From RUG12461 sp045661345 (GTDB taxonomy: Bacteria; Bacillota; Clostridia; Lachnospirales; Lachnospiraceae), in assembly GCA_045661345.1 (NCBI GenBank), contig JAZRFM010000016.1:17656-81655 (forward strand): a stretch of 64,000 nucleotides of DNA, written 5' to 3'. Positions 34,429-43,564 of this stretch are shown here, one piece after another. Numbering within the stretch: the stretch's first letter is position 1; each line of letters begins with the position of its first letter. Both the position numbers and the translations under genes were made by a program. The notes under the pieces were generated by a model, which worked only from the letters and a program-made list of their open reading frames with translations, did no database searches and had not been told where the DNA came from.

Positions 34429-35466
34429 ATGGAAAATACGGTAAAACTCACAAAACTGGCAAAGTGCGCGGGCTGCGGCGCAAAGGTGGGGGCAGGTGTT
34501 CTGGCACAGCTTCTGGGAGATATGAAGACCCGTCGTGATCCGGCTCTTCTGGTAGGATATGACAAGTCAGACGATGCCAGCGTCTACAGGGTCTCTGACG
34601 AACTTGCACTGGTGCAGACGGTGGATTTTTTTCCACCCATTCATGATGACCCCTATATCTTCGGGCAGATTGCGGCAACCAATGCCCTTTCCGATGTCTA
34701 TGCCATGGGAGGGGAGCCGAAGACCGCATTGAATATCATGGCCGTACCAAAGGATATGCCGAAGGAGACAGTGCATGAGATCCTCCGGGGCGGTTATGAC
34801 AAGGCTTATGAGGCGGGTACCGTCATAGCAGGCGGTCACAGTATTCTGGATGAGGAACCGAAGTACGGGCTTTCCGTAACAGGCTTTGTACATCCTGACA
34901 GGATATGGACAAACAGCGGAGCAAAAGAAGGCGATGTGCTTATTCTGACAAAACCTCTGGGGATCGGCATCATCACTACCGCGGCCAAGGTGGATATGGC
35001 CGGGGAGAAGGACATGGAGATGGTGGTAGATCTCATGACCACACTCAATAAGGCGGCGAGAAATGTCATGGTAAAATACCGGGTTCATGCCTGCACGGAT
35101 GTCACGGGCTTTTCGCTCCTGGGACACGGTCTTGAGATGGCGGAGGGAAGCGATCAAGAGCTTCATATCGATACCACCTCGGTGGATCTGATACAAAAGG
35201 CCGTGGAACTGGCGACGCTGGGGATTCTGCCGGAGGGGATGTATCGCAACAGGAGCTTTGCGGAGGAAAGCGTGGATCCGGGAAGCGTCTCTCTGGCGGT
35301 GCAGGATGTACTCTACGATCCGCAGACCTCCGGGGGGCTTCTGATGGCGGTGGATGAGCGGGATGCAGCCGGGCTTTTGGAGGAGCTTGGAGACGTGGTT
35401 CCCTCTGCGCAGCTGATCGGTACCGTGGAAGCCTATCGGGGAGGAAAGAGGATTTTTCTGCAATGA
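34429..35466 (+). CDS. selD: Selenide, water dikinase
   Basis: 345 residues. The catalytic loop is KCAGCGAKVGAGVL, with Cys16 and Lys19 at the positions of E. coli Cys17 and Lys20; no in-frame TGA is present, so this is the Cys form. VQTVDFFPPIHDDPYIFGQI and MGGEPKTALNI follow as expected. It makes selenophosphate. SelA and SelB were not seen here, so selenophosphate may serve the hydroxylase cofactor. Its stop overlaps the next start by 4 bases. Confidence 0.95.
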   Translation: MENTVKLTKLAKCAGCGAKVGAGVLAQLLGDMKTRRDPALLVGYDKSDDASVYRVSDELALVQTVDFFPPIHDDPYIFGQIAATNALSDVYAMGGEPKTALNIMAVPKDMPKETVHEILRGGYDKAYEAGTVIAGGHSILDEEPKYGLSVTGFVHPDRIWTNSGAKEGDVLILTKPLGIGIITTAAKVDMAGEKDMEMVVDLMTTLNKAARNVMVKYRVHACTDVTGFSLLGHGLEMAEGSDQELHIDTTSVDLIQKAVELATLGILPEGMYRNRSFAEESVDPGSVSLAVQDVLYDPQTSGGLLMAVDERDAAGLLEELGDVVPSAQLIGTVEAYRGGKRIFLQ

Positions 35467-36611
35467 TCTATCTGGACAATGCCGCCACGACACTCCAAAA
35501 ACCGCCCTGTGTGTCGGAAGCGGTGGTAAAAGCCCTTGGGACACTTGGCAATGCATCCAGAGGTGCACATACGGGGACCCTGGATGCGGATCGGATGATT
35601 TTTGGAACCCGGGAGAAGATCGCGTCTCTGTTTCACGCGGCGTCGCCGGAGAGGGTGGTCTTTACCTCTAATGCCACAGAGGCTTTGAATATGGCGATCC
35701 TTGGCACCCTCGGGGCAGGAGATCACGTGGTTACCACTGTCCTCGAGCATAATTCCGTGCTCCGTCCTCTGTACAGGCTGGAAAAAGAGAGAGGGGTGGC
35801 ACTATCCTTTGTGCAAGCCGACAGGCTGGGAAATGTGGCGCTGGAGGATTTTGAAAGACTGATCCGCCCGGAAACGAAGGCGATTGTCTGCACCCATGCC
35901 TCCAACCTTACGGGGAACGTCCTTGATATCCAAAGGATAGGAGAGATCGCCTCTTCCCATGATCTGCTCCTGATTGTGGACGCTTCTCAGACAGCCGGTG
36001 TTCACGATATTGATTTGAGGGAGTTCAACAGAGCCATCCTTTGCTTTACCGGGCACAAGTCTCTGATGGGACCCCAGGGGACAGGAGGGCTCTGTATTCA
36101 GGGTGAGGTGGACATCGCGCCCCTCAAGACAGGAGGCACCGGCGTCCAGTCACACCTGAGGGAGCAGCCAAAGGAATACCCGACACGGCTGGAAGCAGGC
36201 ACCTTAAACGGGCACGGCATCGCAGGTCTCTCAGCGGCGCTGGATTTTATTCTGGAAAACGGTACGGAGACGATCCGTAAAAAGGAGATGTCCCTGTCTG
36301 ACCTTTTTTATCAGGAGATTTGCGCTATTCCGGGGGTACAGATTCTGGGGGATCAGGAAAGCACGTGTCGCTGTCCCATCGTCACGCTGAATCTGGGGGA
36401 CATGGATTCCGGAAAGGTGGCAGACATCCTTATGCAGGACTTTGGAATCGCCGTGAGAGCGGGGGCGCATTGTGCACCCCTGATGCATGAGGCGCTGGGC
36501 ACCCGCCGACAGGGCGCCGTGAGGTTCAGCTTCGGCTATTACAATACCGTGGAGGAGGTCAGGTCAGCAGTAGGGGCCTTGACATATATGATTACACGAG
36601 GAGGAGTGTGA
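35463..36611 (+). CDS. Class V aminotransferase, cysteine desulfurase-like
   Basis: 382 residues. It has IYLDNAATTLQKPPCV at the start, the PLP lysine in CFTGHKSLMGPQGTGG, and a C-terminal RAGAHCAPLMHEALGT with the catalytic-loop Cys. It probably mobilises sulfur or selenium from Cys or selenocysteine for the neighbouring selD and YedF. ATGA overlap with selD indicates translational coupling. Confidence 0.92.
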   Translation: MIYLDNAATTLQKPPCVSEAVVKALGTLGNASRGAHTGTLDADRMIFGTREKIASLFHAASPERVVFTSNATEALNMAILGTLGAGDHVVTTVLEHNSVLRPLYRLEKERGVALSFVQADRLGNVALEDFERLIRPETKAIVCTHASNLTGNVLDIQRIGEIASSHDLLLIVDASQTAGVHDIDLREFNRAILCFTGHKSLMGPQGTGGLCIQGEVDIAPLKTGGTGVQSHLREQPKEYPTRLEAGTLNGHGIAGLSAALDFILENGTETIRKKEMSLSDLFYQEICAIPGVQILGDQESTCRCPIVTLNLGDMDSGKVADILMQDFGIAVRAGAHCAPLMHEALGTRRQGAVRFSFGYYNTVEEVRSAVGALTYMITRGGV

Positions 36612-36613
36612 AA

Positions 36614-37723
36614 ATGACAAAAAAAATCAACATCTTTGTGATCCTGACAGGGGTTATCGTGGGGGCCGGGGCCTGCGTACTGATGGCTCTCGGGAATCCG
36701 CCCAATATGGGCATTTGCATTGCCTGCTTTTTGCGGGACATTGCGGGGGCATTGAAGCTGCATCAGGCCGCGCCCGTACAGTATTTCAGACCGGAGATCG
36801 TGGGACTGGTTGCCGGGTCTCTCATCATGTCGCTCTGCACAAGGGAGTTCAAGGCGAAGGCCGGATCTTCTCCCGCGATCCGCTTTTGCATCGGTGCTTT
36901 TGTGATGATCGGTGCGCTGGTATTCTTAGGCTGCCCCTTACGGATGGTTATCCGCATGGGAGCCGGAGATCTGAATGCTTTTGTAGGACTGCTGGGCTTC
37001 TTTATCGGGATTCTGATCGGTATCTTTTTCCTGAAAAAAGGCTTCACCTTAAAACGCTCCTACGTGGTAACCAGGACAGACGGCTTTGCTTTGCCGGGGG
37101 CGCTGGTTCTGTTTTTTATTCTGTTCCTTTTGGTACCGACACTGTTTGCATTCTCTGAGGAGGGGCCCGGCTCAAAAGCCGCACCGGTTCTGGCTTCCCT
37201 GTTGATTTCCCTGATCATCGGCGCTGTTGCCCAGAAGTCCAGACTGTGTATGGTGGGTGGCATGAGAGACATGGTGATGTTTCGTGACTTCAGCCTGCTG
37301 TCAGGGTTTGCCGCAATCTTTGTCACTGTGCTGATTGGCAATGTGATCATGGGAAAATTCACCGGTTTTTCCACACTCTCACAGCCTATCTCACATTCTT
37401 CAGAGCTCTGGAACCTGCTTGGCATGGTTCTGGTGGGCTGGGGAAGCGTGCTCGTGGGTGGCTGTCCCCTTCGCCAGCTCATTCTGGCAGGAGAGGGAAA
37501 TGGAGACAGTGCCGTGACGGTCTTCGGAATGCTGGTGGGTGCAGCCATTGCACACAACTTTAAGCTGGCCGGAAGCTCTGATGCTGTCAATGACGGGGTT
37601 TATACCGTAGGCGGCATTGCCACTCCCGGAAAGGTCGCATTGTTCATCGGGTTTGGTGTGTTTCTGCTGATCTCGTTGATGAACAGTACACTGTTAAGAA
37701 AAGAAAGGAGTCAGGAGAGATGA
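36614..37723 (+). CDS. yedE: YedE-type putative selenium transporter
   Basis: 369 residues from ATG 36614, spaced 7 bases from GAGGAG; an in-frame GTG at 36608 is the alternative. About nine to ten hydrophobic segments are present, with the paired family motifs GCPLRMVIRMGAGD (near residue 115) and GGCPLRQLILAGEGNGD (near 288). These internal-duplication cysteines are typical of YeeE/YedE. It overlaps yedF by 4 bases. Confidence 0.92.
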   Translation: MTKKINIFVILTGVIVGAGACVLMALGNPPNMGICIACFLRDIAGALKLHQAAPVQYFRPEIVGLVAGSLIMSLCTREFKAKAGSSPAIRFCIGAFVMIGALVFLGCPLRMVIRMGAGDLNAFVGLLGFFIGILIGIFFLKKGFTLKRSYVVTRTDGFALPGALVLFFILFLLVPTLFAFSEEGPGSKAAPVLASLLISLIIGAVAQKSRLCMVGGMRDMVMFRDFSLLSGFAAIFVTVLIGNVIMGKFTGFSTLSQPISHSSELWNLLGMVLVGWGSVLVGGCPLRQLILAGEGNGDSAVTVFGMLVGAAIAHNFKLAGSSDAVNDGVYTVGGIATPGKVALFIGFGVFLLISLMNSTLLRKERSQER

Positions 37724-37926
37724 TAGATGCCAGAGGACAAAGCTGTCCCATACCCGTGGTAATGGTGCAGGAGGCAGTGAAAAAAGAAAACTTTCCGCCG
37801 GAGATCAAGGTAAAGGTGGATGCAAGGGTGTGTGTGGAAAACATTACAAGATACGCTTCGTCTCAGGGATACCGGGTTGAAACCGAGGAAGAGGACGGAG
37901 AATTCCTGATGACCCTTCAGAAGTGA
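37720..37926 (+). CDS. yedF: TusA-like YedF (short form)
   Basis: 68 residues, a single TusA fold with the signature DARGQSCPIPVVMVQEAV, whose Cys carries persulfide or perselenide. Firmicutes YedF proteins are often about 200 residues with a second C-terminal domain; only the TusA part is present here. ATGA overlap with yedE and its own AGGAG site indicate co-translation. Confidence 0.9.
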   Translation: MIDARGQSCPIPVVMVQEAVKKENFPPEIKVKVDARVCVENITRYASSQGYRVETEEEDGEFLMTLQK

Positions 37927-37971
37927 GTGAGAAGTGAGTGTGCTGTAGCGTTCCCTTAGAAAGGAGCAGCC

Positions 37972-40554
37972 ATGTCGACATTTTTTATCAATGGAAAGAC
38001 TGTGACGACGGAAAAGAATCAGAAGCTGATCCGGTATCTCAGGGATACGCTGCATCTTACCAGTGTGAAGGACGGCTGCAGTGAAGGAGCCTGCGGTACC
38101 TGCACGGTGCTGATCGATGGCAAGCCCATGAGAGCCTGCGTTCAACAGACGGACAAACTGGAGGGAAAACACGTCCTTACCGTGGAGGGGCTCTCGGCAT
38201 GGGAAAAGGAGGTCTATACCTTTGCCTTCGGAGAGGCAGGTGCGGTACAATGCGGGTTCTGCACGCCGGGCATGGTGATGTGCGCCAAGGGTCTGCTGGA
38301 TCACGTGAAGGATCCTACGAGAGACGAGGCGAAGGCAGCGATCCGCGGCAATCTGTGCCGCTGTACGGGATATGTAAAGATTGTGGATGCCATTTTGCTT
38401 GCGGCAAGGATTTTGCGGGAGGGGAAGCTCCCCGCACCCGGCGCTTCGAACTGGCAGGTGGGATCCAGAGTACAGCGGATTGATGTCAGAGAGAAGGTGC
38501 AGGGATACGGCAAATATCCGGACGATATCTATGTGGAGGGCATGTGCTACGGCAGTGCGGTTCGCAGTGCTTATCCGAGAGCCAGGGTGTTGAAGATCGA
38601 TACCACAGAGGCAGAGGCGCTGCCGGGTGTGGTTTCCGTCCTTACGGCTAAGGACATTCCCGGACAAAACTATGTGGGACATATCAAAAAGGATCAGCCG
38701 ACGCTGATCCCGGAGGGAGAGATCACCCATTACCTGGGGGATGCTGTCGCTTTGGTATGTGCGAGGGATCTGGAGACCCTGGAGGAAGCGAAGAAGCTGG
38801 TTCATGTGACCTACGAGGTGCTGCCCGCCGTGCATGATCCGAAGGAAGCGGCAGAACCCGGTGCGCCCCTTGTCTTTGAGATGGAAAAGGACAATGTGCA
38901 GGCGTATAAGCACGTGTCCAGGGGAGATGCCGACAAGGCCATCAGCGAAAGCAGATATGTGCTGAGCGCACATTTTGAGACACCCTGGACGGAGCATGCT
39001 TTTTTGGAGCCTGAGTGCTGTGTGGCTGTACCGCTGGAGAATGGAGGCGTCAAGCTCCTGACCACAGACCAGAGCGCCCATACCACGCTGCATGAATGCG
39101 CAGCTATGCTGGGGGTGGATTACGAGCACTGCCTGGTGGAGAATCAGCTGGTGGGAGGCGGCTTCGGAGGCAAGGAGGACATGTCTGTCCAGCATCATGC
39201 TGCGCTCATCGCCTATGTCTCAAGAGTGCCGGTGAAGGTGAAGCTTTCGAGGCAGGAATCCATCCTGATCCATCCCAAACGGCATCCCATGTGGATGGAT
39301 TTTACCATGGGGTGTGACGAAAACGGAATCATCCGGGGGGTGAAAGCAAAGGTGGTGTCGGATACGGGCGCCTTTGCCTCTCTGGGCGGACCCGTCCTGG
39401 AAAGGGCCTGTACCCATGCCGCGGGACCTTACGCCTACGAGAATTTTGAGATCGAGGGCACGGCCTACTACACCAATAACCCGCCCGCCGGGGCTTTCCG
39501 GGGGTTTGGTGTTACCCAGACCTGCTTTGCCACCGAGACACTGTTGAATATGATGGCGGACAAAGTGGGGATCAGCTCCTTTGAGATACGCTACAGAAAT
39601 GCCATCCGTCCGGGACAGGTGCTTCCCAACGGCCAGATCGTGGGCCCGGAGACGGGACTGGTGGAAACCCTGGATGCAGTCAGACCCTATTATGAAGAGG
39701 CTGTAAAGAAAGGGCTGCCTGTGGGTCTGGCCTGTGCCATGAAGAACTCCGGTGTGGGCGTGGGCCTTCCTGACTGGGGAAGAGCGAAGCTGATCGTCCA
39801 GGAGGATGCGAAGGTTCATATCTATGCGGGCGCATCCTGCATCGGGCAGGGGCTCGGGACGGTGCTGATACAGATGGTTGTGAGCAATGCCCATATCGAT
39901 CCTGAGGATATTGTCTATGAGAGAAGCAACACCTGGATCGCACCGGACTCCGGCGACACCTCCGGCTCAAGGCAGACCCTGATCACCGGGGAGGCCGTGC
40001 GGAGAGCCTGCGAAAAGCTGGTTTCGGCAATGAAGGGGAAAAATCTGTCAGATCTGACAGGACAGACATTTACCGGCGAGTATCTGGCTGCTACAGATCC
40101 TTTGGGAGCGGACAAAAAGAACCCCGTCTCCCATGTGGCATACGGCTATGCGACGCACTTGTGCGTGCTGGATCCGGAGACAGGGAAAGTAAAGGAGATC
40201 GTGGCCGCACATGATGTGGGGAAGGCAGTCAATCCTCTTTCCTGTGAGGGGCAGATCGAGGGAGGCGTGGTCATGTCCATGGGCTATGCGCTGACAGAGC
40301 GTTATCCCATAGACGACAACTGCAAACCCACCGCAAAGTATGGCACGCTGGGACTCTTCAGGGCAACGGATGTGCCGGAGGTAAAGGCAATCGTGGTGGA
40401 TAAGCCGGGTCTGGAGATGGCAAACGGCGCCATCGGAATCGGAGAAATCACTTCCATTCCCACAGCGCCGGCTATCAGCGACGCCTACTTCAGACTGGAT
40501 GGCAAAAGGCGGTTTTCGCTGCCGCTTACGGATACGCCTTATGAGAAGAAGTAG
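37972..40554 (+). CDS. Selenium-dependent xanthine dehydrogenase, fused 2Fe-2S and molybdenum domains
   Basis: 860 residues. Residues about 1-150 carry two [2Fe-2S] sites: CSEGACGTCTVLIDGK, then CGFCTPGMVM and CRCTGYVKI. From about 165 the molybdopterin domains follow (ENQLVGGGFGGKEDMSVQHH, PAGAFRGFGVTQ, and the C-terminal Glu in GAIGIGEITSIP). The fusion without an FAD domain matches the selenium-dependent XDH subfamily that accompanies YgfK, so YgfK may supply electrons. It closes the selenium run and is followed 9 bases later by a convergent gene. Confidence 0.93.
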   Translation: MSTFFINGKTVTTEKNQKLIRYLRDTLHLTSVKDGCSEGACGTCTVLIDGKPMRACVQQTDKLEGKHVLTVEGLSAWEKEVYTFAFGEAGAVQCGFCTPGMVMCAKGLLDHVKDPTRDEAKAAIRGNLCRCTGYVKIVDAILLAARILREGKLPAPGASNWQVGSRVQRIDVREKVQGYGKYPDDIYVEGMCYGSAVRSAYPRARVLKIDTTEAEALPGVVSVLTAKDIPGQNYVGHIKKDQPTLIPEGEITHYLGDAVALVCARDLETLEEAKKLVHVTYEVLPAVHDPKEAAEPGAPLVFEMEKDNVQAYKHVSRGDADKAISESRYVLSAHFETPWTEHAFLEPECCVAVPLENGGVKLLTTDQSAHTTLHECAAMLGVDYEHCLVENQLVGGGFGGKEDMSVQHHAALIAYVSRVPVKVKLSRQESILIHPKRHPMWMDFTMGCDENGIIRGVKAKVVSDTGAFASLGGPVLERACTHAAGPYAYENFEIEGTAYYTNNPPAGAFRGFGVTQTCFATETLLNMMADKVGISSFEIRYRNAIRPGQVLPNGQIVGPETGLVETLDAVRPYYEEAVKKGLPVGLACAMKNSGVGVGLPDWGRAKLIVQEDAKVHIYAGASCIGQGLGTVLIQMVVSNAHIDPEDIVYERSNTWIAPDSGDTSGSRQTLITGEAVRRACEKLVSAMKGKNLSDLTGQTFTGEYLAATDPLGADKKNPVSHVAYGYATHLCVLDPETGKVKEIVAAHDVGKAVNPLSCEGQIEGGVVMSMGYALTERYPIDDNCKPTAKYGTLGLFRATDVPEVKAIVVDKPGLEMANGAIGIGEITSIPTAPAISDAYFRLDGKRRFSLPLTDTPYEKK

Positions 40555-40563
40555 AGGGAAGGA

Positions 40564-41133
40564 TCAATCCTTTGTGTCTATGTCGTAAAGCTCCTCAGGA
40601 TCCATGTTCAGGAGCAGCAGCGCATCCTCATGAGCGCGGATCACGGCGCTGCCGCCGGTGTCGCCGGTAAGCGTCAGGAGAGAACCGAAATACTGTTTCG
40701 GAAAGATACAGGGGTTGCCCCGTTTCCCGCCGGCAGAGGCGCAGACGATTTTGTCCGGGTGACGGCGGTATAGAGCGATCAGGCTTGAGATGCTGCTTTT
40801 TTTCAGGCGGGGCTGATCGGATACCATATACAGGATGGCATCGCAGCTGTCCATCAACGCCTCGGTGCCGAGACGGACGGTGCGGCTTATTCCCTCGTCG
40901 GGACGGTTGTTTTCTATCACAAGAAAGCCGTAGGAGAGCGCCAGCGATCTGACCTTTTCGTATTGCGTTACGACACAGATACGGCTGAAAGATGCGGCAG
41001 GGACAGCATCCAAAGCGTGACGGATCAGGGACTTTCCCTCATAGAGAGCGAGGAGCTTATTTTCACCGAAGCGTGTGGAATTGCCCGCTGCCATGATGAC
41101 GCAGCCGATGGATGTTTTTTTTTCTGAAGTCAT
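40564..41133 (-). CDS. mocA: MocA-like molybdenum cofactor nucleotidyltransferase
   Basis: 189 residues. It has the NTP-transferase motif CVIMAAGNSTRFGENKLLALYEGKSLI in two parts, a MVSDQPRLKKSSISSLI metal-site segment, and GKRGNPCIFPKQYF. MocA-type enzymes make the cytosine dinucleotide form of the molybdenum cofactor used by xanthine dehydrogenases. It is the only gene on the minus strand between the two dehydrogenases, and shares a 67-base divergent promoter interval with the next one. Confidence 0.87.
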   Translation of the reverse strand: MTSEKKTSIGCVIMAAGNSTRFGENKLLALYEGKSLIRHALDAVPAASFSRICVVTQYEKVRSLALSYGFLVIENNRPDEGISRTVRLGTEALMDSCDAILYMVSDQPRLKKSSISSLIALYRRHPDKIVCASAGGKRGNPCIFPKQYFGSLLTLTGDTGGSAVIRAHEDALLLLNMDPEELYDIDTKD

Positions 41134-41161
41134 GTTTCAACAGCTCCTGTATCATGCGTTC

Positions 41162-41174
41162 ACTATATACTATA
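41162..41174. promoter_or_regulatory. Overlapping divergent -10 elements
   Basis: The plus strand has TATACT at 41166-41171 and the minus strand has TATAGT twice within 41162-41174. The mocA start and the xanthine dehydrogenase start lie 28 and 30 bases away on either side. Co-regulation is likely; no clear -35 was found. Confidence 0.4.
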
Positions 41175-41200
41175 ACACATCGAAGAAAGGAGGGCATCGG

Positions 41201-43519
41201 ATGAGCAAGGTTGGAAAGAGAGAGATCCGCGTGGATGCCTTTGATAAGGCGAGCGGGAGGACGAAATACTACGAAGACAGGATTCCGGCCGGGACGCTTT
41301 ACGTACGGATCAAGCATGCCGAAATCGCTCACGGCATGGTGAAAAAGGTGCAGAAAGAGGCTGCAGAATCGATTCCCGGGGTGGTGAAGGTGCTGACATG
41401 CTTTGATGTGCCGGACATTGCTTTTCCAACGGCAGGACACCCCTGGTCTATGGATCCGGGTCATCAGGACACGGCAGACCGTCACCTTCTGAACCGGCAT
41501 GTGCGCTACTGGGGCGATGATGTGGCTGTGGTCATAGCGGAGGACGAGGTATCTGCCAATCAGGGCGTGAGAGCCCTGCAGGTGGAATATGAGGAGCTGC
41601 CCTTTGTCCTGGATGCAGAGGATGCCATGAAACCGGATGCACCGCAGCTTCATGAGACTGTGCCAAACAACATACTCAGGCATACGGATATCCGAAAGGG
41701 TGATTACGCTGCAGCCATCCGGGAACCCGGACTGATCTGTGTCGATAAGGTATATGAGACGCCCACGGTACAGCATTGCCACATTGAAAACCACGGGTGC
41801 TACGCATACGAAGAGAACGGACGCATCGTTGTGGTGTCTTCCACACAGATTCCCCATATTATCAGACGGGTGGTGGGACAGGCCTTGGGGCGTCCCTGGG
41901 CTGACATAGAGATCATCAAACCCTATATAGGCGGGGGCTTTGGCAATAAGCAGGATGCCCTGTATGAGCCTCTCTGCGCATGGTGCTGCACAAGGGTGGG
42001 AGGACGGCCCGTCCGTATCGACTGTTCCAGAGAGGAAACCTTTGTCTCCAATCGTGTGAGACACGCCATTCGTTTTCATATCGTGACCCATCTCAGGAAG
42101 GACGGCACCATTGTAGCCAGAAAGGTGGAGTGCTTTTCCAATCAGGGAGCCTACGCTTCCCACGGTCATTCCATTGTGGCAAAGGCTATGGGTTCCTTCC
42201 CCCAGCATTACCCCTGCGACAATATGGAGTGCGATGCCTATACGGTATATACGAACCGTCCCACGGCGGGTGCCATGAGAGGATATGGGATGCCCCAGGC
42301 GACGTTTGCGGATGAGTCCAATATCGAAGACTGCGCCAGAGCCATTGGCATGGACTCTTACGAGTTTCGAAAGAAAAATGTGATGCCCAAGGGGTTCCAT
42401 GACGATTTTTCGGGAAATACAAACTATTATGACACCTATCGGGAATGTATGGCAAAGGGAGCCGAGGCGATCGATTATGAGAGGAAAAGGGAAGCCTATG
42501 CCAACGAGAAGGGAGACATACGTCACGGCATAGGGCTTGCCACCTTCTGGTATAATACGGCGGTTTATCCCATTGCGCTGGAAACCTCCTCCAACCGGAT
42601 GTCTTTGAATCTGGACGGCACCGTGACCTTTCAGTGCGGGGAAACGGAGATCGGACAGGGAGCCGACACGGCTTATGCGCAGATGGTGGCAGAGGCAGTC
42701 GGATTGAGAAGCTACAGGGATGTGAGGGTAAAATCCTGTCAGGATACCGACATCACACCTACGGGTCTCGGGGCTTATGCCTCCCGCCAGACCTACGTGG
42801 CAGGCTTTTCCATCAGACAGACGGCGGATCTCCTGAGAGAAAAGATTCTGAAGTATGCCAATGAGCTGACACGGCAGGCTGTCGGCTGTATGGACATCGT
42901 GGATGGAGAGATCATCAGGAAAGAGGATCGTCAGGTACTCATGTCTCTCAGCGAGCTTGCCATGACAGCCCAGTACAATCCCGTGCACAGCGAGCATATC
43001 ACGGCGGAGAGCACCTACACGATACGGAATAATGCCTACTCCTTCGGCTGCACCTTCGCAGAGGTGGAGGTGGATATCCCTATGTGCAAGGTAACGGTCA
43101 AAAACATCGTCAATGTCCATGACTGCGGAAACCTGATTAACCCGGCGCTGGCGGAAGCGCAGGTACATGGCGGCATGTCCATGGCCATAGGCTTCGGTCT
43201 GTCGGAGCAGCTGATCTTTGATGAGAAAACAGGGAAGCCCCTAAACGGTAATCTGTTGGATTATAAGCTTTCCACCTTTATGGATCACCCCCGTCTGCAC
43301 GCCATGTTTATCGAGAACCCGGAGCCCACCTCTCCGTTTGGCACCAAGTCCCTGGGAGAGCCGCCGGCATGTTCGGGCGCTCCGGCCATACGAAACGCGC
43401 TGCTGCAGGCCACAGGGGTCGCCATTGATCACACTCCTTTGAATCCCCACGTATTGTTTGCGGAGTTTTCAAAAGCAGGACTGATCAAGGATCCCTGGAG
43501 AGAAGAGGCGGGTTCCTGA
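41201..43519 (+). CDS. xdhA: Xanthine dehydrogenase, molybdenum-binding subunit
   Basis: 772 residues from ATG 41201, with AAAGGAGGG correctly placed; earlier in-frame starts overlap mocA on the other strand. Molybdopterin-domain motifs are PYIGGGFGNKQDALYEPL, PTAGAMRGYGMPQATF, CGETEIGQGADTAYAQ and the catalytic Glu segment KSLGEPPACSGAPAI. It works with the FAD and iron-sulfur subunits encoded next and oxidises hypoxanthine and xanthine (or a related purine). Confidence 0.93.
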   Translation: MSKVGKREIRVDAFDKASGRTKYYEDRIPAGTLYVRIKHAEIAHGMVKKVQKEAAESIPGVVKVLTCFDVPDIAFPTAGHPWSMDPGHQDTADRHLLNRHVRYWGDDVAVVIAEDEVSANQGVRALQVEYEELPFVLDAEDAMKPDAPQLHETVPNNILRHTDIRKGDYAAAIREPGLICVDKVYETPTVQHCHIENHGCYAYEENGRIVVVSSTQIPHIIRRVVGQALGRPWADIEIIKPYIGGGFGNKQDALYEPLCAWCCTRVGGRPVRIDCSREETFVSNRVRHAIRFHIVTHLRKDGTIVARKVECFSNQGAYASHGHSIVAKAMGSFPQHYPCDNMECDAYTVYTNRPTAGAMRGYGMPQATFADESNIEDCARAIGMDSYEFRKKNVMPKGFHDDFSGNTNYYDTYRECMAKGAEAIDYERKREAYANEKGDIRHGIGLATFWYNTAVYPIALETSSNRMSLNLDGTVTFQCGETEIGQGADTAYAQMVAEAVGLRSYRDVRVKSCQDTDITPTGLGAYASRQTYVAGFSIRQTADLLREKILKYANELTRQAVGCMDIVDGEIIRKEDRQVLMSLSELAMTAQYNPVHSEHITAESTYTIRNNAYSFGCTFAEVEVDIPMCKVTVKNIVNVHDCGNLINPALAEAQVHGGMSMAIGFGLSEQLIFDEKTGKPLNGNLLDYKLSTFMDHPRLHAMFIENPEPTSPFGTKSLGEPPACSGAPAIRNALLQATGVAIDHTPLNPHVLFAEFSKAGLIKDPWREEAGS

Positions 43520-43564
43520 AGGCTGGATGATCCATGGTGCATAGTAAGAGGAAGGAGACTGCCT

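Noticed and set aside
34429..35466. SelD as a selenoprotein
   Set aside because: The catalytic position is an ordinary Cys codon and no in-frame TGA occurs.
41063..43168. A 701-codon open frame on the minus strand
   Set aside because: It is antisense to xdhA and has no ribosome site or domain; xdhA is certain.
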